NCBI RefSeq assembly: GCF_900107265.1
Contig: NZ_FNPJ01000006.1
Span: 17,879-81,878 of the forward strand
Length of the DNA: 64,000 nt
Direction: 5' to 3'
Source of the DNA: Nitrosomonas sp. Nm33
GTDB taxonomy: Bacteria; Pseudomonadota; Gammaproteobacteria; Burkholderiales; Nitrosomonadaceae
Shown: in pieces, positions 1 through 8,632 of the stretch
Layout of the letters: every line of letters begins with the position of its first letter
Position numbering within the stretch: position 1 is the first letter of the stretch
Program-made: the position numbers and the translations under genes
The notes under the pieces: model-generated
Seen by the model: only the letters and a program-made list of their open reading frames with translations
Told to the model about the DNA's origin: nothing
Databases searched by the model: none

Positions 1-491
1 TCATGAAAAATCAGGATACAGGATGTTAAGGATTTCAATGATTCCAGCTTGCGTTTGCGTTCACCCGGCTTAGTCGGCAGAAAGCCATAAAATAAAAAAT
101 GAGGTGCTACTGTGCCCGAAGCCGAGAGCGCACACACGGCTGCATTTGCCCCTGGAATGGGTACGACCCGATAGCCTTGTTCTCTGACATGATGAATCAA
201 CAGCGCACCGGGATCAGAAACACCGGGGGTCCCTGCATCCGTTACCAAAGCAACTGATTTTTGCGCTGCCAGCATAGTAATGATTTTCTCGGTAGCAGCA
301 CGTTCGTTGTGTTGATGCAGTGTAATCAGCCGGGTATGAATCGCGTGATGCACCAGCAAGCGTTGTGTGATATGAATATGCTCAGCCGCAATGACATCGA
401 CTGCCGCCAACACATCCAGTGCGCGCAAACTGATATCGCGTAAATTTCCAATCGGTGTGGCAACTACATATAATGTGCTTTTGGTCAGCAT
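1..491 (-). CDS. rsmI: 16S rRNA (cytidine-1402-2'-O)-methyltransferase RsmI, 3' end outside window
   Basis: Only the first 163 codons are present; the reading frame stays open off the left edge, so the product is cut by the window rather than broken. The ATG at 491 starts a protein opening MLTKSTLYVVATPIGNL, and the stretch TDAGTPGVSDPG follows near residues 84-95; both are signatures of the tetrapyrrole-methylase-fold enzyme that methylates C1402 of 16S rRNA with SAM. It is transcribed away from yraN, the usual rsmI/yraN divergent arrangement. The shared intergenic region is filled by two short inverted-repeat elements, so its promoter is probably partly built from repeat DNA. Confidence 0.95.
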   Translation of the reverse strand, partial: MLTKSTLYVVATPIGNLRDISLRALDVLAAVDVIAAEHIHITQRLLVHHAIHTRLITLHQHNERAATEKIITMLAAQKSVALVTDAGTPGVSDPGALLIHHVREQGYRVVPIPGANAAVCALSASGTVAPHFLFYGFLPTKPGERKRKLESLKSLTSCILIFH

Positions 492-513
492 TCTTGATGT
501 TGGTCGGTTTCTT

Positions 514-616
514 ATTTCATTTCCAAATTAAACATGACGCAAGAGCGAGCTGCGAACAGTATAAATAATACGGCAAGGAGAAGCCGACAAAGTCAGCTTT
601 GATTTAGAAATGGAAT
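514..616 (+). repeat. Family A inverted-repeat element, copy A1 (103 bp)
   Basis: Terminal inverted repeats of about 25 bp, with consensus ATTCCATTTCCAAATCAAA followed by a TGAC core, enclose a shared interior (AGTATAAATAATACGGCAAG region). The same 103-bp unit occurs inverted at 1365-1467 and in the same orientation at 47443-47545. No coding capacity. No clear target duplication is visible at the ends. It looks like a MITE-type non-autonomous element. Confidence 0.85.
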
Positions 617-619
617 TAT

Positions 620-854
620 CCTAGATTCCTCAGTTGATCGCTCATTTTGATGTTAACATTATGAATATAATAACCATTCCTATAAATTTCATTCTCACCT
701 TCTGGGTGTTTCCGCTACGGGACGGATTGCGCGATTTTGCAAGCACATGGCTGCGTTGCAACTCCTTGGAATGGAACGATCATTCCGCGTCGTTGCGCCT
801 TGCCCTGCACTCGCAAAACCACACACTCCATCCCGCCCAACTGAGGAATCTAGG
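620..854 (+). repeat. Family B inverted-repeat element, copy B1 (235 bp)
   Basis: The left end CCTAGATTCCTCAGTTG is repeated in inverse at the right end, giving a perfect 17-bp terminal inverted repeat. The element is flanked by the 5-bp direct repeat ATTAT (615-619 and 855-859). The interior resembles the copies at 3495, 13371 and 39404. It begins within 4 bp of the right end of A1, so one element appears to have landed at the edge of the other. It lies about 65 bp upstream of yraN. Open frames inside it are incidental. Confidence 0.88.
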
Positions 855-919
855 ATTATATTTTCCAATACGAATTGTCGCACAACCTCAACATATTCAG
901 ACTCCAAAAATAAGTCACC

Positions 920-1258
920 ATGAAAGGAAATGATGCAGAACACTTGGCCGCCCTGTTCTTGCAACGTCAGCACCTGGTTCTGCTCGAAAAAAACTACCGC
1001 TGCCGTTTTGGTGAAATCGATCTCATCATGAGAGAGGGAGCAACATTGGTTTTCGTCGAAGTCAGAATGCGATCAAATAATTCCTTTGGCGGTGCTGCAG
1101 CCAGCATTACGACAGCCAAGCAAAGCAAGCTCATTCGTGCTGCCCGACACTATCTATCCAGATTGAACGCTACACCTCCCTGCCGGTTTGATGCCGTCCT
1201 GCTGACAGGTCATCATGATCAGAAGATAGAGTGGATTAGGGATGCGTTTGGCGAATAA
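920..1258 (+). CDS. yraN: YraN/UPF0102 family endonuclease-like protein
   Basis: 112 residues, the usual family length. It opens MKGNDAEHLAALFL and carries NYRCRFGEIDLIMRE (about residues 25-39) and LVFVEVRMRSN (about 43-53). These acidic/E-V-R positions match the restriction-endonuclease-like core of UPF0102, followed by the conserved QSKLIRAARHYL helix. The biochemical role of YraN is not firmly established; a DNA-processing role is inferred from the fold. The ATG has only a weak ribosome site, but the family N-terminus starts here. It is divergent from rsmI and isolated downstream by repeat DNA. Confidence 0.9.
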   Translation: MKGNDAEHLAALFLQRQHLVLLEKNYRCRFGEIDLIMREGATLVFVEVRMRSNNSFGGAAASITTAKQSKLIRAARHYLSRLNATPPCRFDAVLLTGHHDQKIEWIRDAFGE

Positions 1259-1261
1259 CTA

Positions 1262-1290
1262 ATCATCCTATAAACCGCTTTTAGGATGAT
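1262..1290. terminator. Possible hairpin between convergent yraN and SDR gene
   Basis: ATCATCCTA (1262-1270) pairs with TAGGATGAT (1282-1290) around a loop of about 11 bases, just after the yraN stop. There is no clear T-run on the plus strand, so a terminator role is tentative. Confidence 0.35.
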
Positions 1291-1291
1291 A

Positions 1292-1326
1292 CCAATTCTA
1301 AATCAAAAATGGCTTTGTCAGTTCCA
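1292..1326 (+). repeat. Degenerate end of a family A element
   Basis: The segment containing ATTCTAAATCAAAAATGGC and CTTTGTCAG matches one end of the 103-bp family A unit (compare 1365-1395) but lacks the rest. It lies about 40 bp before intact copy A2 and looks like a decayed half-copy. Confidence 0.55.
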
Positions 1327-1364
1327 CCTCATTCTTAGTTTGAGAATGGGATTATCAGTATCTT

Positions 1365-1467
1365 ATTCCATTTCTAAATCAAACCTGACTTTGTCGGCTT
1401 CTCCTTGCCGTATTATTTATACTGCCTGTGGCTCGCTCTTGCGTCATGTTTGATTTGGAAAGGGAAT
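1365..1467 (-). repeat. Family A inverted-repeat element, copy A2 (103 bp)
   Basis: Same 103-bp unit as A1 but in inverse orientation: ATTCCATTTCTAAATCAAAC at the left, GATTTGGAAAGGGAAT at the right, and the shared interior read as TTGCCGTATTATTTATACTG. With A1 it brackets B1 and yraN as an inverted pair. It ends 7 bp before the stop codon of the downstream minus-strand SDR gene. Confidence 0.85.
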
Positions 1468-1473
1468 AAGTCA

Positions 1474-2220
1474 TTACAAATTGATACTGCGTCCGCCATC
1501 CACTACAATGATCTGACCGGTAATAAACGGTGCATCCGCAATCAGGAAATACACTGCTTTGGCAATATCCTCGGGCTCTCCCATACGCTTGAGCAGCGTC
1601 CTGTCTATGATCTCTTTGCGTAACGATTGATCAATCCATTCTTCATGCTCTGGCCACATAATAGGACCGGGCGCTACGCCATTGACACGAATAAATGGAG
1701 CCAGCTCCAAGGCGAGCGATCGAGTAAGCGCAGCCAATCCACCCTTGGCTGCGTTATAAATCACATAGTTTTTTAAAGGATGTTCCACATGGATATCCAC
1801 GATATTAACAATGCAACCGTGCTGCTTTTCCAAATAAGGTACCGCTGCCTGGGATAAAAACAAGGGCGCTTTAAGATTGCTACCGATCAAATCTACCCAA
1901 GCTTGTTCAGTCAGCTGACCAATCGGTGTAGGAAAGAAACTGGAAGCATTGTTCACCAATGCATCCAGTTTACCAAACCGCCGCACAGTTTCCTCAATCA
2001 AACCTGGAATTCGCTCCATCTCTAGTAGATCGGCCTGAACCAACTCAACCGAGTCTGGGCGCATTTGTTCGAGAGTTTGTCGTAACATTTGTGCATCATT
2101 CTGTGAAGAGCGGTAATGTACCATCAGATTCGCACCCTGAGCATGCAATTTGCAACAAATGGCCGCTCCCACCCGTTTCGCCCCGCCTGTAACCAGAATC
2201 ACTTTGTTTTTCAAAGTCAT
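1474..2220 (-). CDS. SDR-family pteridine reductase (FolM/PTR1-like)
   Basis: 248 residues of classical short-chain dehydrogenase type. The cofactor loop is TGGAKRVG (residues 11-18), the NNAS motif is at 90-93, and the catalytic pair Tyr155/Lys159 lies in YNAAK. The usual catalytic Ser is replaced by Asp142 (NIVDIH), as in pteridine reductases, which favours an NADPH-dependent dihydropterin/dihydrofolate reductase over a ketoacyl reductase. It ends VVDGGRSINL, the normal SDR C-terminus. The start ATG at 2220 is divergent from the methyltransferase starting at 2300, leaving only about 80 bp for both promoters. Confidence 0.82.
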   Translation of the reverse strand: MTLKNKVILVTGGAKRVGAAICCKLHAQGANLMVHYRSSQNDAQMLRQTLEQMRPDSVELVQADLLEMERIPGLIEETVRRFGKLDALVNNASSFFPTPIGQLTEQAWVDLIGSNLKAPLFLSQAAVPYLEKQHGCIVNIVDIHVEHPLKNYVIYNAAKGGLAALTRSLALELAPFIRVNGVAPGPIMWPEHEEWIDQSLRKEIIDRTLLKRMGEPEDIAKAVYFLIADAPFITGQIIVVDGGRSINL

Positions 2221-2299
2221 TCACTATTCCCCTTTCACATGCGCAACATCATTTATAATCTTTTTTATAATCTACCATAAACAATACCGTTCCACCCAC

Positions 2300-3484
2300 A
2301 TGCCTCCCATTACTTTACCTTCCCCCAGCGAAATCGCACTTCAACATAGTGAAGCGTTACAAAACACTATTCAGACAAGAATTAATACCGCAGGTGGCTG
2401 GATTTCATTTGCCGATTTTATGGAAGCTGCGCTCTACACGCCTGGTATGGGCTACTACAGTGCTGGCGCCACTAAATTTGGTTATGCCGGCGATTTTGTC
2501 ACGGCACCAGAAATCTCTTCATTATTTGGTAAAACTATCGCGCGGCAGGCTGCGCAGGCATTTGAATTGGTCGGTTACAGCGATATTCTGGAGTTTGGTG
2601 CAGGCTCCGGCAAGCTGGCGCTTGATCTGCTGCTTGAACTGGAGCAATTGAACCATTTACCAAGACAATACTTTATCTTGGAAGTTAGCGCTGATTTACA
2701 GCAGCGGCAGCGCGAATTACTCGAAAAATATGCACCGCATCTTGTTCCATCCGTTCAATGGCTTACCAGCTTGCCACACGAATTTGACGGACTTATGCTG
2801 GCCAATGAGGTGCTCGATGCCATGCCGGTTCATTTAGTGGCATGGCAAGATCATCATCTCTACGAACGCGGTGTTACCTGGAATCAGCAGGCTTTTGAAT
2901 GGCAGGAGCGTCCTTTGATTGCCGGAGAGCTGTTTGAGATTACCCAGGAATTACCATCATTTAAAGATGCAATGAATCACGATTCCTTCCGCTACCTCAG
3001 TGAAATCAGTTTAGCTAATCGACATTTCATGCGCAGTCTGGCGCAGATACTGCGCCGAGGAGTCATTCTGCTGATTGATTATGGCTTTGGACAAAGCGAG
3101 TATTATCATCCGCAGCGCAGCCAGGGTACACTGATGTGCCATTATCGTCACCATGTTCACGATAACCCCTTTTATTTGCCAGGATTGCAGGATATCACCA
3201 GTCACGTTGATTTTAGCGCGATCACCGAGGTTGCAATGGATAGCGGTCTGCAGTTACTTGGCTATACCACCCAAGCACACTTCTTGATCAATTGCGGTAT
3301 TACCGAGATCCTTTCTCAAACACCAGCTGACATTCCCCACCAATACTTGCCATTAGCCAATCAATTGCAAAGATTAGTCAGTCCAGCTGAAATGGGTGAA
3401 TTATTCAAGGTGATCGCTTATGGCAGAGGGATCAATCAACCGCTAATGGGATTTATCCAGGGGGACAAAAGCCGGTTATTGTGA
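2300..3484 (+). CDS. Class I SAM-dependent methyltransferase, MidA/NDUFAF7 family
   Basis: 394 residues from the ATG at 2300. The frame is open further upstream, but that part would overlap the divergent SDR gene and does not look like the family. Family features: GDFVTAPEIS at residues 64-73 and the SAM-binding loop EFGAGSG at 98-104, followed by LANEVLDAMPVH and a late LIDYGF. The mitochondrial relative NDUFAF7 methylates an arginine of the NuoD-type subunit during complex I assembly. A full nuo operon lies in the same window, so a complex I role is attractive but is inference. It is followed 10 bp later by repeat B2. Confidence 0.85.
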   Translation: MPPITLPSPSEIALQHSEALQNTIQTRINTAGGWISFADFMEAALYTPGMGYYSAGATKFGYAGDFVTAPEISSLFGKTIARQAAQAFELVGYSDILEFGAGSGKLALDLLLELEQLNHLPRQYFILEVSADLQQRQRELLEKYAPHLVPSVQWLTSLPHEFDGLMLANEVLDAMPVHLVAWQDHHLYERGVTWNQQAFEWQERPLIAGELFEITQELPSFKDAMNHDSFRYLSEISLANRHFMRSLAQILRRGVILLIDYGFGQSEYYHPQRSQGTLMCHYRHHVHDNPFYLPGLQDITSHVDFSAITEVAMDSGLQLLGYTTQAHFLINCGITEILSQTPADIPHQYLPLANQLQRLVSPAEMGELFKVIAYGRGINQPLMGFIQGDKSRLL

Positions 3485-3494
3485 AAGAAATCAA

Positions 3495-3730
3495 CCTAAA
3501 AATCGCCGTTGGATGGGGCGGAGCGTGCGGTGATCCAGGTGCGAGGCAAGGCGCGATGAGGCCGCAGGGTCACTCCCTGCAACGAAGAGCAACGCCGTAT
3601 TCGCGCCTGGAGCGATATACGATGCACCTCGTAGCGGTCTCATCATTCTGGTGAATGAGAAAATCTCGAAAATGTCTCTATATGTCATGAGCTTAACTCA
3701 CCAATCAAGCGGTCAATGGCGGTTTTTAGG
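3495..3730 (-). repeat. Family B inverted-repeat element, copy B2 (236 bp)
   Basis: Inverse orientation relative to B1, B3 and B4. The ends CCTAAAAATCGCCGTTG and, read inversely, CCTAAAAACCGCCATTG are near-perfect terminal inverted repeats. Flanks are ATCAA and TTCAA, a 4-of-5 match to a 5-bp duplication. It fills the whole gap between the convergent stop codons of the MidA-like gene (10 bp away) and hpnG (1 bp away). The 65-codon frame on its minus strand is also seen in B3, but this follows from DNA similarity. Confidence 0.88.
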
Positions 3731-3731
3731 T

Positions 3732-4451
3732 TCAATATTGAGGTAAAAATGTGCCACCCAGTTCGATATCCGCATGCTTTACCACCGATAGCAGCGTAGC
3801 GCAGGCCGCACGCATACTCGGCGCAAGACGCAGCAAGGTACTCACATTGACGGATCGGCGCAAAATCAATGTCAGCAAGTGGGGAACGTTCACACTGCCA
3901 TCAGGATAGACCGCACCCATTAAGGTGGGTGGAGGGGAAAACTCGAGAGGATCGGTAATAGCACGTACCGCTACAAAGGGAATACCCGCATTGGCTGCGA
4001 TCTCGGCAATGGCCCCACTTTCCATATCGACAGCACAGGCACCATTTTTTGCAGAAAATTCCCGTTTCTCGGCTTCCGAAGTCAGCACCTGCTGACTGGT
4101 AGCCAAGGTGCCTCCCGCGATTTTCACGTGTTCAGGTAAATGCTGCATGATGCGGGCACGCCATTCCAAGGCAACGGGGTGGGAATATTCCGCATGGATA
4201 CGTTCAGGAAGAACCAGATCACCAGGACGCAAAGTTTCATCCAATGCACCCGCTACGCCAAAGCTCATGAGGGCTGATACCCCTCGGTCGCGCAATCCAG
4301 CTGCAGCTTGCCGGGCAGCTTTGCTCCCCATACCACATACCCAGATTGCCGTTCCTTCTCTGAGATGGACCATTTCGTTGAAAGGCAGTCGGCGTGGGGT
4401 GATGCATTTTGCTTCCGCGCGCATTGCCGTGACAATGCCTACCAGGCTCAC
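3732..4451 (-). CDS. hpnG: Hopanoid-associated nucleosidase/phosphorylase HpnG
   Basis: 239 residues from a GTG at 4451, chosen because it forms a GTGA overlap with the stop of shc and has GGGAGAA seven bases upstream; the longer frame merely re-reads shc. It has the purine-nucleoside-phosphorylase fold pattern: VGIVTAMRAEAKC at the start, MSFGVAGALDETLRPGDLV in the middle, then AVDMESGAIAEIA with the acidic catalytic region, and FVAVRAITDP. HpnG is known to remove adenine from adenosylhopane to give ribosylhopane in the C35 hopanoid side-chain pathway. The tight coupling to squalene-hopene cyclase supports this over a general MTA/SAH nucleosidase. Confidence 0.87.
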   Translation of the reverse strand: MSLVGIVTAMRAEAKCITPRRLPFNEMVHLREGTAIWVCGMGSKAARQAAAGLRDRGVSALMSFGVAGALDETLRPGDLVLPERIHAEYSHPVALEWRARIMQHLPEHVKIAGGTLATSQQVLTSEAEKREFSAKNGACAVDMESGAIAEIAANAGIPFVAVRAITDPLEFSPPPTLMGAVYPDGSVNVPHLLTLILRRSVNVSTLLRLAPSMRAACATLLSVVKHADIELGGTFLPQY

Positions 4452-6436
4452 GAAGGATTTCTCCCAGTCAGCGCACGATATCGTATCAACGCCCACAAGG
4501 GGAAATATTTTGAATAACCATGATATTTCAAATAAAACACGCGAGGAAAGCCTGGTGCCGTAAACCATGGCTCGTACCATAATCCATCAGTACTCTGCGT
4601 CTTGATCAAATATTTAATCCCTTTCTCAACTGCATGATTGTGTACTTCTCCAGCAGCCATCAGACCAAGTAATGCCCAAGCAGTCTGAAACGAGGTACCC
4701 TGCTCTAATTGTCCGGCGCGCTGCGGATCGAAATAGGTATCATTGGTTTCGCCCCAGCCACCATCATCACGCTGAACAGATTTTAACCACTGAACCGCAC
4801 TACGAATAGCCGGATGCTCCTTATCAACATTTGCTAGCCGCAGGGCTTCCAACACTGACCAGGTGCCATAAATGTAATTACTTCCCCATCGACCAAACCA
4901 AGCACCACTGGTTTCTTGCTCGCTAAATAAATAGGCTAGACCACGTTCCACTACTTGCTTATATCGCTGATCGCCATACATCGCCAGAAAACCGGTACAA
5001 CGAGCGGTCACGTCACTAGAGGGCGGATCAAGTAACGCACCGTGATCTGCAAAAGGAACCTCATTCAGATAATAATAAGTATTATCAATGTCAAAGGCGG
5101 CAAAGCCACCATTACTTGATTGCATGCCTGCAAGCCAGTCTGCTGCTCGCCTCATATTCTCTTGATAGTCAACGGAGCCAGCTTGATGCAACGCCCAAGC
5201 AACTGCTGCAGTATCATCCAGATCCGGGTAATGTGGATTGGCATACTGAAATGCCCAGCCACCGCCTGGCAAATCTGGCCGACTCTCACGCCAATCCCCA
5301 GGAGCATCAAGTATTTGATTAGGAATAAGCCAATCAAGGGCTCGTCGAATAGGTCGCTGATCAGCTTCGCGATCCTCTTGTAAGGCAAGACAGGTCAAAA
5401 CGGTGTCCCAAACCGGGGAGGTGCAAGGTTGGCACCATGCACGTTCACCTTCATCAACCAGCAAACCCTGAAGCGCTAAACGGCATTGCCGGCGATAGGG
5501 ATGATCGTCAGCATAACCAAGTAACGCTAATGCCTCATAGGCATTGACCATGGCAGGGAAAATTGCGCCTAAACCACACTCACCGTTGAGTCGCTCGATT
5601 ACCCATTGCTCTGCACGACGTAATGCCCTTTTCCGTATAAAGGATGGAATCAGAGGTTCAAGTTTTGCGCCCAAGCGCTCCATATACAAAAAAAATCGAT
5701 TAAGCGAGGTACGGATTGGGAAATAGTCTTGCTCCTCTTCGGGAGGTACCGTAAATAATTCACGGATATGAATGTTCCTGGGATTAGCTGCCCTGGCTCT
5801 TAAGGAACATAAAATAGAAAGCGGAATCATGACAGTACGCGACCAGTATGCCACTTTTCTGAGATGGAAAAGAAACCAGCGCGGGAACAAAATAATCTCA
5901 ACAGGAACAAATGGAACACCCCGCCAGGGTATCTGACCATACATGGCAAGCAATAATCGGGTAAACACATTGGCACGTGCTGCCCCGCCATGTGCCAGAA
6001 TGGCAGAGCGGGCGCGCACCATATGCGGCGCATCGGGAGAATCTCCAACAAGCTTCAATGCATAATAAGCCTTGACACTACAGCTTTGATCACATGCACT
6101 GCCATAATAAAGCCCCCAACCTCCATGCGCCATATCTTGTTGTTCACGAATAAAGCGAGCCAGTTTGTTTTCCAGGACAATATCTACTTCATCCATGAAA
6201 TGCATCATGAGGATGTATTCGGCAGGAATCGTGCAATCTGCCTCTAAAGGAAAACACCAATGACCATCTTTCTTTTGCGAGTCAATTAATGCGTTGCGTG
6301 CTGAAGAGATTGCGTTACTCAGCTTTGTCGTATTAACTTGGTCTATAGTTGAATTGCTTGATTTCAACCATTGACCCATCAGGGCTGTCTTTTTTATGTT
6401 TATAAAGTCAAAGATTTGTTGTGACATTCTAGACAT
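4448..6436 (-). CDS. shc: Squalene-hopene cyclase
   Basis: 662 residues, normal for the family. It has several QW-type repeats (QKKDGHWCFPLEAD near 54-67, GGWAFQYANP near 392-401, QSSNGGFAAFD and QRDDGGWGETN later) and the catalytic D-x-D-D motif as DLDDTA at residues 405-410, which protonates squalene. A monotopic membrane enzyme cyclising squalene to hopene/hopanol. It is the upstream partner of hpnG through a 4-base overlap and follows mlaA by about 150 bp. Squalene is presumably supplied by the synthase at 46.4 kb. Confidence 0.96.
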   Translation of the reverse strand: MSRMSQQIFDFINIKKTALMGQWLKSSNSTIDQVNTTKLSNAISSARNALIDSQKKDGHWCFPLEADCTIPAEYILMMHFMDEVDIVLENKLARFIREQQDMAHGGWGLYYGSACDQSCSVKAYYALKLVGDSPDAPHMVRARSAILAHGGAARANVFTRLLLAMYGQIPWRGVPFVPVEIILFPRWFLFHLRKVAYWSRTVMIPLSILCSLRARAANPRNIHIRELFTVPPEEEQDYFPIRTSLNRFFLYMERLGAKLEPLIPSFIRKRALRRAEQWVIERLNGECGLGAIFPAMVNAYEALALLGYADDHPYRRQCRLALQGLLVDEGERAWCQPCTSPVWDTVLTCLALQEDREADQRPIRRALDWLIPNQILDAPGDWRESRPDLPGGGWAFQYANPHYPDLDDTAAVAWALHQAGSVDYQENMRRAADWLAGMQSSNGGFAAFDIDNTYYYLNEVPFADHGALLDPPSSDVTARCTGFLAMYGDQRYKQVVERGLAYLFSEQETSGAWFGRWGSNYIYGTWSVLEALRLANVDKEHPAIRSAVQWLKSVQRDDGGWGETNDTYFDPQRAGQLEQGTSFQTAWALLGLMAAGEVHNHAVEKGIKYLIKTQSTDGLWYEPWFTAPGFPRVFYLKYHGYSKYFPLWALIRYRALTGRNPS

Positions 6437-6587
6437 AAATATTAAAACCTCTATTCAACATATTGAAATATAGTCATTTTTAAAGATCTCTTTTTTGTTC
6501 AACTTAAATACAAAATTCTGATATCCAGTTGGGTTATAGCACAACAAAAAAGAATCGCTACAAAAACAAATCACTCCAGAAACTGAT

Positions 6588-7376
6588 CTATTTAGCAACA
6601 TCATTCCCCTCTTTCTCATCATCCACCTCTTCTATGTCTATATAAAGATGATTATAACGATCGGTGGGAGGGTTACCATCATAAATCAGGAATTCACGCT
6701 GCTGTGTATAAGCTTCGCGTACAAACAAGTAAGGATCCAAAGCCGATTGATCACGAATTTTCATTGGCCCTGAAAGTCTTGCGCGTTTGTCTACAGATCT
6801 TAAAAATAGAATGGGGATTATCGCAGGTCCACTGATTACATAACTCGCGTAAAACAAAGCATCAGTAAAGATACTCACCGGCAAATCCATGATATCTCGA
6901 CTACTACTTGGTCCATGAATGGGAACAAATAGATAAGAACCGCTATTTAGCCCCCATACAGCCAATGTTTGCCCAAAATCCTCGTCATTTTCCTTAAAAC
7001 CCATATGGCCTGCCATATCAGCGAGTCCAAATATACCGATGGTCGAATTGATCACGAAACGCATGCTGTCCTCGAACCCCTGGCGTACTTTCCCCTGCAG
7101 AAAAGCATTCAATGCTACATTTGGATAAGCAAGGTTTCGATAAAAATTCCCAATAGGACGCTGTATTGCATTAGGAACATGCTCTATATAAACATCTGCC
7201 ACTGGCTCCAAAATCTTTCGGTCAATCACATCCGTAAACCAATAAGATTTACGATTAATGGATTCATAAGGATCAGCTACCTCCATCTCATTTTCATTTT
7301 TGGGTGTAGAAGTGCACCCTGTACAGAAAATGACCAGGATAGACAGCAAGATAACAGCTAAATGACTTTGTCTCAT
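6588..7376 (-). CDS. mlaA: MlaA/VacJ family outer-membrane lipoprotein
   Basis: 262 residues. The N-terminal signal ends in a lipobox with Cys21 (VIFCTGC). The mature part has DPYESINRKSYWFTDVIDRK, FYRNLAYPNVALNAFLQGK, FVINSTIGIFGLADMA and DFGQTLAVWGLNSGSYLFVP, all family hallmarks. MlaA sits in the outer membrane and returns misplaced phospholipids to the periplasmic Mla pathway. Placed directly upstream of shc on the same strand, so envelope lipid asymmetry and hopanoid supply may be co-expressed. An acidic C-terminal tail (IEEVDDEKEGND) follows the conserved part. Confidence 0.92.
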   Translation of the reverse strand: MRQSHLAVILLSILVIFCTGCTSTPKNENEMEVADPYESINRKSYWFTDVIDRKILEPVADVYIEHVPNAIQRPIGNFYRNLAYPNVALNAFLQGKVRQGFEDSMRFVINSTIGIFGLADMAGHMGFKENDEDFGQTLAVWGLNSGSYLFVPIHGPSSSRDIMDLPVSIFTDALFYASYVISGPAIIPILFLRSVDKRARLSGPMKIRDQSALDPYLFVREAYTQQREFLIYDGNPPTDRYNHLYIDIEEVDDEKEGNDVAK

Positions 7377-7477
7377 ATCCAGAACCAGCTTTTTATCCTG
7401 CCAAAGTGATTGGCTAGGATATAGCCATTAAAATACTTGGCAGAATGGACTAAACAGAAATCAATAAACATGATCCA

Positions 7478-8496
7478 TCACATATTTTTGTGTAGTGGTA
7501 GAGTACGCGTCACGTACCCTTCTTTAACCAACCATTCAACTTGATCAATCAGGGCCTGACGTATTGAGCTTTGCTGAAAACCCAATTCTTGCACAGTTTT
7601 ATTACTCTCGAAAGACATGGAACGAGCTGCGAGCCTGACACCTGTCAATGGTGCCCTGGGAGGTTTATGAGTAATATAGTCAGCTGTCAATTTAGAAAAT
7701 GCTTTCACAATTAGAGTCAGCCAGTGAGGAATGCGAAATTTTGGCATAGCCAATCCAGTAATATCCTGAATCAACAGCAATAAATCACCCAAAGTCAGAT
7801 TCTCATTGCCCAAAATGTAACGCTCCCCTGGACGGCCATACTGAGCTGCCAGAATATGTCCTTTGGCTACATCCCGCACATCAACCAGATTAAATCTACA
7901 ATCAAGATAGGCAGGTATTTTACAATTTAAAAAATACAGAATCATACGCGTGGGAGGCGTAATCCTTCGATCTCCAGGTCCTATAGGTAATGTCGGAGAA
8001 ACAATCACTACTGACAATCCATTCCTTGCAGCGTTGAATGCTGTTTGTTCCGCAAGAAATTTTGAACGACAATAAGGTACTGGCATTTCATTCAGCTCTC
8101 GCCTGACCGAGGAATCAATAGGGTGATCTCCTTGTTGCTTACCAGTTAATATTGACTCAGTAGAAGTATATACCACAACGTCCAGATCCGCTCGTGCCGC
8201 CTCTGACAATACTTTACACGTCCCTTCATAATTCACACCTTGAATACGCGTTTGTCTTGCACCCATAAATCTGAATTTCCCGCCAAGTGATAGAGACGTT
8301 GCACACCTTTTAAGGCATGACGTACCGTATCAACATCAGTCACAGAACCTCGTATTACTTCCACGTCACTCGATAGAGAGATATCTTCAAGCTCTAATAC
8401 TTTTACTGTCTCACCTTGTTCCAGCAGCAGCCTTACTAGATGTGCCCCAATAAAGCCCCCTCCCCCAGTAATGAGGGAGCAACCCCAATTTAACAA
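7478..8496 (-). pseudogene. Frameshifted HpnA-like NAD-dependent sugar epimerase/reductase
   Basis: Two overlapping frames together make one SDR-extended protein. The first (8496 to 8233) holds the Rossmann loop TGGGGFIG and ends at HLAGNSDLWVQDKRVFK. The second (from about 8266 to 7478) continues with VNYEGTCKVL, the catalytic YCRSK, SPTLPIGPGD and PGERYILGNENLTLGDLL. The join near 8235-8250 is consistent with loss of one base. It is clearly related to the intact HpnA at 47.6 kb but divergent (for example HLAGN against HVAAD). Either a recent pseudogene of a second copy beside mlaA-shc-hpnG or a sequencing error; the sequence alone cannot decide. Confidence 0.82.
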
Positions 8497-8632
8497 AACA
8501 ATCCCTTTAAATCATACATTAGACAGGAAAGCACAACTTATAAACAAAAACAGTAAGATGTTGTGGCAAAAGGTACCCCAAAAAAGCTCGACCAAATTCA
8601 GCTTATGTCACAGCTTACTATATTTATCTTGT

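Noticed and set aside
634..933. Open frame of 99 codons on plus and 92 codons on minus between rsmI and yraN
   Set aside because: They lie within family B repeat B1 and have no protein-like conservation beyond what DNA similarity between copies gives.
2150..2299. N-terminal extension of the MidA-like methyltransferase
   Set aside because: It would overlap the divergent SDR gene and reads as low-complexity hydrophobic sequence unlike the family; the ATG at 2300 is used instead.
3491..3688. Similar 65- and 69-codon frames in B2 and B3 (13413-13622) sharing most residues
   Set aside because: The similarity follows from the 236-bp DNA repeat; B1 and B4 do not keep the frame, so it is unlikely to be a real protein.
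4452..4580. N-terminal extension of HpnG to 4580
   Set aside because: It only re-reads the end of shc in another frame; the GTG at 4451 has a ribosome site and a 4-base overlap.
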